From contig CANGIF010000033.1 in NCBI GenBank assembly GCA_947453885.1, forward strand, positions 1 through 36,356: a stretch of DNA of 36,356 bases, in the 5' to 3' direction. Origin of the DNA: Flavobacteriaceae bacterium (GTDB lineage Bacteria; Bacteroidota; Bacteroidia; Flavobacteriales; Flavobacteriaceae). The translations under genes were made by a program, and so were the position numbers. The stretch's first letter is position 1, and each line of letters opens with the position of its first letter. The notes under the pieces are model-generated. The model saw only the letters and a program-made list of their open reading frames with translations, was not told where the DNA came from and ran no database searches. Shown piece by piece: positions 6,777 to 19,700 of this stretch.

Positions 6777-7403
6777 ATGAAAAAGACCGTATTCCTTATT
6801 TTTATAAATGTTGCTGTATTTTTATTTTCAAGTTTTGTATTTGTTGAAAAAGAGCGTTCAATTGCTACTTTTAAATTAAAAAGTGCTACTACTAATGAAT
6901 TAGTATCTCTTTCAGATTATAAAAATGCCAAAGGTTTTATGGTAGTTTTTACTTGTAATAAATGCCCAATGGCTAAGTTTTATTCGAAAAGATTGAATCA
7001 GATGGATGCTAAGTACAAGAAATTAGGCGTACCCTTGTTAGCAATAAATTCGATGGATACATTGGCGTATGCTGAGGAATCGTTTAAAAACATGCAAAAG
7101 AAAGCACAAAAAGAGCTTTTTACTTTTCCGTATTTACAAGATAAAAAACAAAAAGTTGTAAAAGAATTTAAGGCAACCCACACTCCTCAGGCATTTGTCA
7201 TTTGGAAATTAAAATCCGGGAAATTTGTTGTGAAATATGAAGGTGCAATAGACGACAATGCAGGAGAACCAGAAAAAGCAAAAAATCATTTTTTGACCAA
7301 TGCAGTTGATGATTTATTGTCCGATAAAGCAGTAGCCACTCCAAAATCTGAATCTTTTGGATGTAAAATATTTTTGAGAGGTGTAAAGCAAACAATGGAT
7401 TAA
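6777..7403 (+). CDS. Redoxin (thioredoxin-fold, AhpC/TSA-like) exported protein
   Basis: A 208-residue thioredoxin-fold protein with an N-terminal hydrophobic segment (about residues 4-22) that is a signal peptide or anchor. The active site is FTCNKCPMAK with Cys60 and Cys63, a CxxC arrangement as in reductive or peroxiredoxin-like members. HTPQAFVIW carries the cis-proline region. A third cysteine, Cys196 in SFGCKIFLRG near the C-terminus, is also found in this subfamily. It begins three bases after the multicopper oxidase stop, so the two are co-transcribed. A periplasmic thiol role, such as keeping oxidase or copper-site cysteines reduced or handling peroxide, is an inference from this pairing. 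A long terminator follows. Confidence 0.82.
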   Translation: MKKTVFLIFINVAVFLFSSFVFVEKERSIATFKLKSATTNELVSLSDYKNAKGFMVVFTCNKCPMAKFYSKRLNQMDAKYKKLGVPLLAINSMDTLAYAEESFKNMQKKAQKELFTFPYLQDKKQKVVKEFKATHTPQAFVIWKLKSGKFVVKYEGAIDDNAGEPEKAKNHFLTNAVDDLLSDKAVATPKSESFGCKIFLRGVKQTMD

Positions 7404-7502
7404 AAAAACAACAAAATGCAATACTTTAACGAAAAACACTCTTAAAGTAAATAAATAATATTCTAAGGTAGTATTATATTTTAAAAAAACTTTCAAAATT
7501 TT

Positions 7503-7563
7503 AAAAAAGCAAATTTGCAAATGGTAGATAAAAAAGTTTACTATTTGCAAATTTGCTTTTTTT
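7503..7563. terminator. Strong 24-bp-stem terminator
   Basis: The 24 bases at 7503-7526 pair with 7539-7562 with a single G-T wobble, around a 12-base loop, with A and T runs at the two ends. It ends the oxidase-redoxin operon and, being symmetrical, insulates the giant gene that follows. Confidence 0.88.
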
Positions 7564-7783
7564 ACTCAACCATAAATCATTGATCCTAAATTTTAGGTTT
7601 TTTTGTAAATATTTATAATTTTTTTGGGTAACATTTACAATTCACATTTTTCCCACTTATTCCCTAAAACTTACCAGTTATTAAACATATAGAAGCATTA
7701 TGTATAAATGGTACTTGATGTTAAAAATTATTCGGTTATTTGTTTAATTGGTTTTTAGTACAGAATTTAATACCCCCTAGATT
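7564..7783. other. Leader region of the giant surface-protein gene
   Basis: A 220-base AT-rich gap. It holds a short inverted repeat (CCTAAA, one base, TTTAGG, near 7580) and a single TACCAGT-like string near 7672. No clear TTG-N19-TAnnTTTG promoter is visible, although TTATTTG near 7736 is close to the -7 consensus. The final bases before the ATG contain an unusual run of C's (taccccctag). No gene is seen. Confidence 0.4.
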
Positions 7784-10700
7784 ATGAAAAATTTTACCTT
7801 ACTTTCTAAGTTTTATCTAGCTTTAACATTTACTTTATGTTTTGCTTTATTTAGTCAAGCGCAAGTTCAAGTCACTGGTGCTGTTTCCGGAAATGGAAGT
7901 TATACCACATTAAGGAATGCGTTTACTGCTATTAATGCAGCTGCACAGACTGGGGCAATTATCCAAATTTCATTAACTGGTGACACCAACGAAGGGGTTA
8001 ATTCTGCAGTTCTAAACGCTGGAACATGGACTACATTGTTCATTCAGCCATCTGGAAGTAGAATAATTACAGGAGCTACTACTGCGGGAAATCCGTTAAT
8101 TAATTTGAATGGAGCAGATAATGTTCAAATAAATGGGCTAAATGTTTCAGGAAATTCATTAACAATATCCAACACCACAGCTTCTGGAACAGCTAACACT
8201 TCAACCATTCGATTTATTGGAGATGCTTCTCAAAACACCATTACTAATTGTACCATTGTAGGTTCCGAAACATCAAGTAGTTCTGGAACAATTTACTTTT
8301 CTACAGGAACAACCACTGGTAATGATGCTAATACAATTTCAAATTGTACTATAAGTGCTGCTGGAACTAATTTGCCAGTTAATGCCATATATTCCGCTGG
8401 AACTTCTGTAGCAATTGACAACAGTAATAATAGTATTAACTCAAATAACATTCAAGATTTTTTCAACCCTTCGATTTCTTCTGGAGGAGTTAATCTTGCT
8501 TCTAACAGTGCTAGTTGGACAATTTATAACAATCATTTTTTTCAAACAGCAACTAGAACAACAACTGCAAATACAATATATATAAGACCAATAATTATCA
8601 ACACTGCGTCTGCAGGAGGTTATACAATTACCAATAACATTATTGGATTTTCAAATGCTTCTGGGACTGGAGTTTCTACCTATAACGGAACAGCAAATGT
8701 TGCTTTTAGAGGAATTGAATTGACTTCGAACACCACAGTTTCTTCTATTCAAGGCAATACTATTGCTGGAATTGATTTTACAACAGCTCTTGGAACTGGT
8801 GCATCTCCAGGCTTATTTTGTGGAATTTATGTAGCAAGTGGCGCTGTTAATGTAGGTACATCTACAGGTAATAATATAGGTAGTACAACAAGTAATTCCT
8901 CAATAGTAGTAACAACAACATCTGCTACCGTTTCCAGATTTCAAGGAATATATATAAATACATCTAGTTCTAGTTCTAGCATTCAAAACAATACGATTGC
9001 AGGGATAAGTACCGGAGGTACTGCTACAACAGGATATTCTTTTATGGGAATTTATACAAATGGAACTTCAGGGAATTTTACAATAAACAATAACATTATA
9101 GGAAGTTCATCTGTAAGTAATTCTAATTCAATTGGAATAAGCGGCACAACTACAACAGGAGTATGTAGTTTTTATGGTATTTACAATACCTCCACTGGAA
9201 CCCCAACAATTACCAACAATCAAGTTAATAACGCATCGATTTATGGAACAGGTGCTTCACTGATATTTGGAATTTATAATAATGGGGGAATTGGTTTTCC
9301 AGTTGTAATTACAAGCAACACTATTAATGGCTTAAAATTAACAGGAACTGGTAATTTCAGAGCAATTTATAATGGAATTGCAGCTAGTTCTGTATCTATT
9401 TCTCAAAACACAGTTAAAAATCAAGTTGAAGCATCTGGAACATCAAGTTTTATTGCAATAGCAAATGGAGGAGCTGTTACGGGAGCAATTGTACTAGATA
9501 GTAACAAATTAGGGGATACTACTGGCGGGTTAATAACCTACACAGTTGCTAGTTCTGGTGGATTATTAGGTTTGACCAATACAAATGGAACTAGTACAGC
9601 CACTTTAAGCATGCAAAACAATGATATAAGAGGAGTTGTTCATAATGTAACTGCTAGTAATAGCCAAACTTACTATCAAAACAGTTCGGCTACATTATCC
9701 CAAAATATCAGTAACAATACTTTAACTAATTTAGCTGTTGCAACCTCTGGAAACATTAATTTGATTTCAAACAATGTGGCACTTGCAGCTTCAGGAAGTC
9801 AAACGGTTTCAAATAATTCAATAGTCGGATCATTTTCTAAATCAGTTGCAGGAGGTACATTAACTATTTTTTCAACGGTTGCCGCTTCTGCTACTGGTGC
9901 CACAATTATAAACAATACTAATAATTTTTCTAATATCACGATAACAGGAGCAACAACTCTTAACGGATGGATAAACAGAGATACTGGATTGACTAATAAA
10001 ACTATTTCCAATAATGTTTTTAATAATTGGGCAGGAGGAACCTCAACTATTGTTGTAATGGATTTAGATGGATTTTCTACAGGATCTTCAATATTTTCAA
10101 ATACAATATCCGGAATATCAGATCAAGGTACTATTACAGGAATCAATATTAGAACTAATGGAAATGCAAGCGCTTTAAACGTTTATAGCAATTCAATAAC
10201 TAGTTTAAGTTCAACGGGGACCGGAAATACAGTAACTGGAATTAATAACAGTAATAATTCAACTGCTATAAATATTTATTCAAATACTATAAATACATTA
10301 ACTTCATCGGGTTTGTCATCAACAGTATCTGGAATTAGCACTTCAGGTTCAACAGGAACAACAAATATTTATTCTAATACAATAAATGGTATTTCTGAAT
10401 CAGGAACTACTTCGCCAAAAGCTTATGGAATTCAAGTGTCGGGAGGTAACAGTATAAAAGTGTATAAAAACACAATTTATGATATTTCTACTACTGGAAT
10501 TAATACTACTGGAAACGCAACTGGTATTTTATTGTCTGGTGGAACTTCAGTAACTTTAAATAATAACAAAATTGCAGATATAAAAGCCCCATTATCTAAC
10601 AATCCTAATGCAGCAAGTAGTGGTGTTTATATTTCTTCAACCTCAGCAAGTAGTACATATGAATTGTATTACAACTCCGTTTACTTGAACGCAACATCTA

Positions 10701-13700
10701 CTGGAACCAATTTTGGTACAGCAGGTATATATGCGGTTACTAACACAATAGCAACTACTGGAAAGTTACTACTTAAAAACAATGTAATTGTAAATATTTC
10801 TACAGCAAACGGAACAGGTAAAACAGTTGCAAACATGCGAAGTACCACTACGGTAACAAACTTTGATTCAACTTCTGACTATAATTTATATTATGCTGGA
10901 ACGCCAAGTACAACCAATTTAATTTACTATGATTTTACAAATAGCGACCAGGCACTTGCAACTTACCAAAACAGAGTTACACCAAGAGAAGCTAACTCGG
11001 TTACCGAAAACGTTAGTTTTTTAAGTACCTCTGGAAGTAATTCTAATTTTCTAAAACCAAATCCTGCAATTGTTACAAATATAGAAAGTAATGGTATTAC
11101 TGTTTCTGGGATTACAGATGATTTTTATGGAACGATTCGTCAAGGTAATACAGGATATTCAGGTACAGGAACTTCACCAGATATGGGGGCTGTTGAATTT
11201 GAAGGAACTGCACCAATTTATGCAGTGGTAGTTAGTGGAGCGTTATCCGGAAATGGTGGATATAATACGTTAGGAAGTGCATTTGCAGCTATAAACGCAG
11301 GTTCCCAAACAGCAACAGATATTATAGTTTCGATAAAAACGGATACAAGTGAAGGCACTGCAGCTGCCACTTTAAATGCTGGGGTTTGGAACACACTATC
11401 TATTCGTCCTTTTTCTGGAAATAGAATTATTTCAGGAGCAACCACAGCTGGAAATGCATTAATAAACTTAAATGGAGCAGATAATGTTACAATAGATGGA
11501 TTAAATACAGGAGGCAAATCTTTAACCATTGAAAACACTACTGTTTCTGGAACTACAGGTACGGCAGCAATTAAATTTATTAATGATGCAACAAATAACA
11601 CTATAACCAATTGTACTTTAAAAGGATCTGAAACTACAACAACTTCAGGAGTAGTTTTTTATTCATCTGGAACAACAACAGGAAACGATGGAAATACCAT
11701 TTCAAATTGTACAATTACTGCTTCAGGTACTAATTTACCTACAAATGGTATTTATTCCGCAGGAACATCTGTTGCTGTTGATAATAGTTCAAATATTATT
11801 ACAGGTAACAACATTCAAGATTATTTTAATACTACTTTAAACTCATGTGGAATTTTATTAGGTTCAAACAGCGCTGCTTGGACTATCACTTCTAATAAAT
11901 TTTTTCAATCTGCCACAAGATCAACTGTTTCAGGCACTATTTACATTAGACCAATAGCTGTAAATACAGCATCTGCTGGAGGTTATACCATTTCGAATAA
12001 CATTATTGGTTTTGCTAATGGATCTGGAACAGGTACAACAATATATGATGGACCAGCCACTACTTATTTCAGAGGAATTGAAGCATTAGTAAATACTACC
12101 ACATCTTCTATTCAAGGAAATCAAATTTCTGGAATTAACTTTTCGACTGCAAATGGAACTACAGGATCACCTGGTATTTTTACAGGGATTAATTTATCAG
12201 GAGCGTTTAATGTTGGAACAATTACAGGCAACACAATTGGAAGTAGTTCAACAAATAATTCAATTGTCGTAACATCTTCTTCAACAAATTCGTCTAGAAT
12301 GGAAGGAATTTATATCAATTCTACAACTACAAGTACCATTCAAAATAATATAGTTTCTGGAATAAGTACGGGTGGAGGAGCTACAAACGGTTATTTTTTA
12401 ATAGGAATTAACACTAATTTATCCGGAAGCTTCATAGTAGATAGCAATACTATTGGTAGTTTATCACAGACTAATTCAATATCATCTGGAACAAATGGTA
12501 CAACTACTACAGGTGTATGTTCTTTTTATGGGATTTATGGTGGTGCAACTGGTTCTCCTCAAACCATTACAAACAATAATATATTTAATGTTAGTGTATA
12601 TGGATCAGGTGCTACAAGTGAAGTTGGAATATTAAATATTGGAGGAACAGGTTCAACAATTTCTATTTCAAACAACACAATTAATGGAATATTAGCATCA
12701 GGAACAGGAACCATAAAAGGGATTTCAAATAATGCAGCGGCAAATTCAATAACTATTTCAAATAATTTATTGAAAAATTTCACTATAAATTCTACAACAG
12801 CTGGTTTTTCGCCTGTTGATAATGTTGGAGTTGTTACTAATACAATTGCTTTAGAAAATAATCAATTAGGTGATGCAACAAACAATTTAGTTACCTATTC
12901 CGTGGCAAATTCCGCAACTTTTTATGGCGTTAGCAATGGAAACGGATCGAGTACAGCTACTTTAACAATAAAAGGAAATTCGATAACTGGAATTAATCAT
13001 ACCATTACTGGTAGTTCTGCACATAGGTATTTTTACAATAACATTGCTACCTTATCGCAAGATATTAGTAATAATACTTTAAATAATTTATCCGTAAACA
13101 CAACTGGAAGCATTACTTTTATTTCAGATAGTGTAGCCTTAACTTCTACAGGATTTCAAACTATTACGAATAATTCTATTGTAGGTAATTATGCAATTAC
13201 AGCCTCAGGAGGATCTTTAACTGTATTTACTTCTTCGGCAGTATCTGCAGTAGGGGCAACTTTCAACAACAGCAATAATAACTTTTCAAACATTACGGTT
13301 TCTGGATCAACTTCTTTAATTGGTTGGGCTCAAAAAGACACTGGACTAAATACTAAGACTATTAACAACAATACTTTTTCAAATTGGACTGCTGGCACAG
13401 TTGTAATTATCCCAATGGATTTAAATGGTTTTTCAACAGGATCTACTGTTACTGGAAATACCATTTCTACTATTAATGGACAATCAACTATAACTGGAAT
13501 AAATATTGGTGCGAATGGAAATGCTACTAATTTAGCCATAGCATCAAATTCTGTTACTGGTTTAACATCATCTGGAGCTTCGTCAACAGTAACAGGTTTA
13601 AATTTAAATATAGGTTCCTACACAACAAATGTGTATTCCAATACAATAAGTGGCTTAATAGAATCCGGAACTACAACACCTGTAATAAATGGAATACAAG

Positions 13701-16700
13701 TAACTAGTGGAACTTCTGTAAAAATTTATAAAAATAAATTATATGATTTTACATTAAGTGGAGCCAATTCCACAGGGGTTTTATATGGACTTTCCTGTAC
13801 CGGTGGAACATCAGTTATTGCTTACAACAATATAATTGGTGATTTAAAATCTCCAATATCCTCTAATCCAACTGCTGCTATACGTGGAATTAGCGTTACT
13901 TCTTCTACTGCAAGTACTTCTTTTGAATTATATAATAACACTGTTTATCTAAATGCAACTTCAAGTGGTACTAATTTTGGAACTGCTGGGCTCTATCACA
14001 CAGTAAGCGGTACTTCAACTACAGCAAATTTACTTTTAAAAAATAATTTAATAATTAACAATTCAACCCAAATAGGAACAGGATTAACAGTTGCCTATTT
14101 TAGGTCAGCAAATAATTTAAATAATTACAATACTGCATCAAATAATAATTTATTTTATGGAGGTACGCCAAGTACTTCAAATCTTATTTTTTATGATTTT
14201 ACAAATAAAGATCAAACAATAACAACTTTTATTGCAAGAGTTACTCCGAGAGAAACTCTATCTCAAACTGAAAATACGGGTACACTTTTTCAGAGTACAA
14301 TTGGTAGTAATAGTAATTATTTACGATTACCTAATGGAATAACTTCTTATGCTGAGTCTGGTGCTGTTCTAATTTCTACACCTGATGTAACTAAGGACTT
14401 TTGGGATGTAAGTAGACCCTACACATCTCCTGCAAATTATGGAACCGCATCTGATATAGGAGCGTCTGAATTTGATGGATTTATAAATTGTGCAACGCCT
14501 ACAACACAAGCAACTAGTTTTGTTGCTGGAAGTGTAACCGATACTACTGCTGCGGGATCTTTTACAGCAGCAACTGGTTCGCCTACTGGATATTTAGTTG
14601 TACGAAGCATTGGTTCGTTAACTGTTAATCCAACAGACGGTACTACGTATGCTACAAATGCAACTTTCGGTAACGGAACTGTAGTTCAATCAGGAAGTAC
14701 TTTGTCATTTACAGCAAGTGCATTGTCACCAAATACTGCTTATACTTTTACGATTTACACTTACTATACCAATTTTAACTGTGGGAATGGTCCTAAATAC
14801 AACAAAACAACACCACTTATTGCTACAAACACTACATGTTCTGCAGCTCCAACGGGTGCTACAACTCAATTATTTTGTATAAGTGCAACAGTTGCAAATT
14901 TAACAGCAACAGGAACTGCGATTAAATGGTATAACGTTTCTACTGGCGGAACTGCATTAACTTCTACGACTGCTTTAGTTGATGGAACTACTTATTATGC
15001 TACCCAAACGGTGTCTGGTTGTGAAAGTAAAACAAGATTCGCCGTTTATGTTGTTATTGGCACTACTTCTGTTGGAGGAAGTGTAGCTTCTAACCAAACA
15101 ATTTGTTCAGGAACACAACCTACCAATTTAACAGTATCAGGAAATAATGGTAGTATTTTAAAATGGCAAAGAGCAACAAATACCGCTTTTACTTCTGCTA
15201 CAGATATAACAAGTACGAGTTCAACATTAACTGGAGCAACAATTGGAAATTTAACCGTAACAACCTATTTTAGAGCAGTATCTCAGAGTGGAAGTTGTAC
15301 GGCAGCTAATTCAAATTATGCTACTGTTACAATTGATGCAGTACCAGTAGGAGGAACTGTTTCTAGTGACCAAACAATTTGTACCGGTACTCAACCTTCC
15401 GGATTATCAGTTTCTGGATTTATAGGTACTGTAGTAAAATGGCAAAAAGCAACAGATGTTTCTTTTACTACACCAACTGATATAGCATCAACTTCAACAA
15501 GTTTAACTGGAGCTACAATTGGAAATTTATCAACAACTACTTATTTTAGAGCTGTTATTCAAAATGGAGTGTGTTCAACAGTTAATTCTAGTTATGCAAC
15601 AATTACTGTAAATCAAATTTCAAATGGAGGAACTTTAGTTTCTGATCAAACAATTTGTACTAATACACAACCAGCTGATTTAAGTTTGTCAAGTGCAATT
15701 GGTACTGTTGTAAAATGGCAACAAGCTACTTCATCAACTTTTGTAGGGGCAAGTGATATTAATGTTACTTCAAATGTTTTAAATGGCGCTACTATTGGTA
15801 ACATAAGTCAAGTAACTTATTTCAGAGCAATTGTTCAAAATGGAGCTTGTGCAAGTGCTAATTCTAATTATGTGACTATTAGCGTGACTTCGCCACCAAC
15901 TGCTGGAAGTGTAAGTTCAAATCAAACTATTTGCGCAGGTTCAAGCCCTGCTAGTTTAACATTATCGGGTAATACTGGAAGTATAGTAAAATGGCAAAGT
16001 TCTTCTAGTTCTTCCTTTAGCACTTCTGCAGATATTGCTAGTACAGCTAGTACTTTAACAAGTCTATTAATAGGAAACTTATCACAAACTACTTATTTCA
16101 GAGCTGTAGTTCAAAGTGGCAGTTGTCCATCTGTATATTCTGCTTATGCAACAATTACTGTTAATCCTGGTTCAGTTGGAGGGTCGATAAATTCTAATCA
16201 ATCCATTTGTACAGGAAGTCAACCTACTAATTTATCTCTTACAGGTTATTCAGGAACTATTTTAAAATGGCAAAGTGCTACAGATGTAAATTTTACAACA
16301 GTAACTGATATCGCTTCTACAAGTGCTACTCTATTAGGATTTACAATTGGAAATTTAACGGTTACTACCTATTTTAGAGCTATTGTTCAATACAATTCTT
16401 GTCCATCTGCTACTTCAAATTATGCTGTAGTTACTGTAAATGCACAATCAGTAGGAGGATCAGTTACACCTGACCAAGCTATATGTACAGGAACTGCACC
16501 AGCTGATATTAGCCTTTCAGGAAATACGGGTAACGTTGTTATTTGGCAAAAAGCAACAGATATTGATTTTACAACTCCAATTGATATTTCAGTTTCGACA
16601 AACACCTTACAAGGAAGTACAATAGGAAACTTAACTGCTACAACTTACTTCAGAGCCATAGTACAAAATGGAAACTGTTCAGCAGTCGCGTCAAGTTATA

Positions 16701-19700
16701 ACACAGTTGTAGTGAATTCAGTTTCTATTGGTGGATTCGTTACCTCTTCGCAAACAATTGGTTACGGAACGCAACCTTCGGATTTAACATTAAATGAAAA
16801 TTCAGGAAGTATTTTACGTTGGGAAAAAGCTAGCGATATTAATTTCACAGTACCAACAAGTATTACAAGTACATTAAATATTCTAAGTGGAAGTACTGTA
16901 GGAAATTTAACAGACACCGTTTATATAAGAGCAATTGTTCAAAACGGAAGTTGTTCAAGCACAAGTTCTGATTCTGTCTTGATAACTGTTGCACCGCCTT
17001 CAGTAGGAGGTCAAGTAACTAGTAATCAATCATTATGTTACAATACACAACCAAATGATTTAACACTTGCAGATTACCTAGGTGATATTGTAAAATGGCA
17101 AAAATCATCGACTAGTGATTTCTCTTCTCCAGTAGATATTGCAACTACTTCAACTGTTTTATCAGGAAGTAGTATAGGTAATTTAACTGCTACTACCTAC
17201 TTTAGAGTTGCTGTACAAAATGGAATCTCACCGGTTGATTATTCAAGTTATACAACGATTACGGTTAATCCAATTACTGTTGGAGGAACAACTACACCTA
17301 ATCAGAATATTTGTACAGGATCTCAACCAGCAGATATTTCACTTACTAGTAATGTAGGAAGTGTCTTAAAATGGCAAAAAGCTAGCGATAGCTCATTTAC
17401 TAGTCCAATAGACATTTTTCTGAGCACTTCTGGCACCTTAACATCTGAAAATATTGGGGCTTTAACCGCTACTACTTATTTTAGAGCTATAGTTCAAAGT
17501 GGAAATTGTGCTATAGAAAATTCAAATTATGTTACAATAACAGTGTCAACTACTTCTGTAGGTGGAACAGTTGCATCAGATCAAACTATTTGTGCTGGAT
17601 TAGCACCAAATAGTTTAACCGTAACAGGAATTAATGGAAATGTAATCAAATGGCAAAAAGCCAACGAAAATACTTTTACTTACCCTGTAGATGTTACAAG
17701 TTCTTCAACTACTATTACATCTGGCGAAATTGGTGTGCTTTCCGATACAACCTATTTTAGAGCTGTTGTACAAAACGGTGGTTGTTCTAGTGTTCCTTCA
17801 ACTAATTATGCAACAATTACGGTTAATCCAGCTTCTATTGGAGGAGCAGTTTCTTCTAGTCAAGCTATTTGTACAGGCACAAGCCCTGCAGATTTAACAC
17901 TTTCAGGATATTCAGGAACAATCGTTAAGTGGCAAAAATCAAGTTCGGCAGTGTTTAGTTCTCCAATAGATATTGCGAGTTCAGCGGCTACTTTATCAGG
18001 AACCACAATTGGTAATTTAACAACAACTACTTATTTTAGAGCTGTTGTACAAAATGGAAGTTGTGCTGTTGCTTATTCATCACTGGCTACAATTACTATA
18101 AACGCAACTTCAATTGGCGGAAGTGTTGCATCAAGTCAAACTATTTGTTCAGGTTCTCAACCTAATAGCATTACGCTTACTGGACAAACGGGAGGGGTAG
18201 CAAATTGGCAAAGTGCAACAGACCCATCATTTTCTACTTACACAACAATTGCTGGTACATCAACTACTTTAACTGGAATTGTAATGGGTGCTTTAACTAC
18301 ATCTACTTATTTTAGAGCTATTGTTCAAAACGGAAGTTGTTCTACTGTTCCTTCAGCAGCAGTTTTAATTACAGTTTCAAATCCGCCATCGGCTGGAACA
18401 GTTGCTAGCAATCAGTCTATTTGCTCTGGAACTGCATCTTCAGATCTTAATTTAACTGGAAACACAGCTTCAATTTTAAAATGGCAAAAAGACACTAATT
18501 CTTTATTCTCTACTGCTGTTGATATTTCAAATACTTCAGCTACATTGAGTTCAAGTACAGTAGGTAGCCTTACGGCAACTACGTATTTTAGAGCTGTTAT
18601 TAATGGAGGATATTGTGCCAATCAAAACTCTAGCTTTGCTGTTATAACTATTATTCCAAATTCAAACGGAGGTGTTTTAAGTTCCGATCAAGTTATTTGT
18701 TCAGGATCACAAGCTTCAAGTTTAACGCTTGCTAGTACTGTTGGTACTGTTGTAAAATGGCAAAAAGCTACAACAGTTAACTTTGCTTCAGCAATTGACA
18801 TATCAAATACAAGCACAACTTTAACAGGAGCAGAAATTGGAACTGTTACTCAAACAACTTACATTAGAGCTGTTGTTCAAAGCGGCAGTTGTACCGAAGC
18901 GTATTCTAACTACATTACCCTTTCTGTTAATGCTACTGTGCCAGGTAGTGTCAGTTCAAATCAAACGGTTTGTGTAGGAAATAATGTTGCTGATTTAACA
19001 TTGTCTGGCGAAATGGGAACTATACTAAAATGGCAAAAAGCAACAGATTCTTCTTTCTCAAGTCCAATTGATATAGCAAGTACTTCTAATACTTTATCTG
19101 GAACAAGTGTTGGAGCAATAACTAGCACAACTTATGTTAGAGCAGTTGTCCAAAATGGAACATGCGCTGTTGCTAATTCAGATTATGTAACCATATCGTT
19201 AGAAAGCACAACTTGGGATGGAACATCATGGAGTAATGGAGAGCCGTCAAATAGTGTAATTACTAAATCGGTTCTTTTTACCGGTAATTATTCAGGAGCA
19301 ATAAACTTGTATGGTTGTTCTGTTTTAGTATCAAACAATGCTGTAGTCAATTTTACTTCGGGTTATAATTTATACGTAAACGGAGCTATAACAGTTGAAA
19401 CTGGAAGTAGTTTAACAATGAATAATGATTCAAATATTATTCAATATTCTAACGCAACAAATTCAGGAAATGTTACTATTAATCGAAATTCTAGTCCTTT
19501 ATTCCGACTTGATTATACTTTATGGTCATCTCCCGTTTTAGGCAGTCAAACGTTAGAACAATTTTCTCCATTAACTACCTCAAATCGTTTTTACACCTAT
19601 AATACTTTGACAAATGTATATAATTCAGTTAATCCAACTACTTCTACATTTGATACAGGAAAAGGCTACTTAATTAGAATGCCTAACAATTGGGTGCCTT

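Noticed and set aside
9799..18621. Several 60-130-codon minus-strand open frames inside the giant gene.
   Set aside because: They are shadows caused by the low-complexity Asn/Ser/Thr/Gly codons of the plus-strand gene; the translations are biased (Val/Ile/Pro-rich) and have no starts or signals that fit.
15071..19207. Regularly spaced repeats as a possible CRISPR array.
   Set aside because: Units are about 276 bp, wholly coding and in one frame, with no short identical repeats separated by unique spacers.
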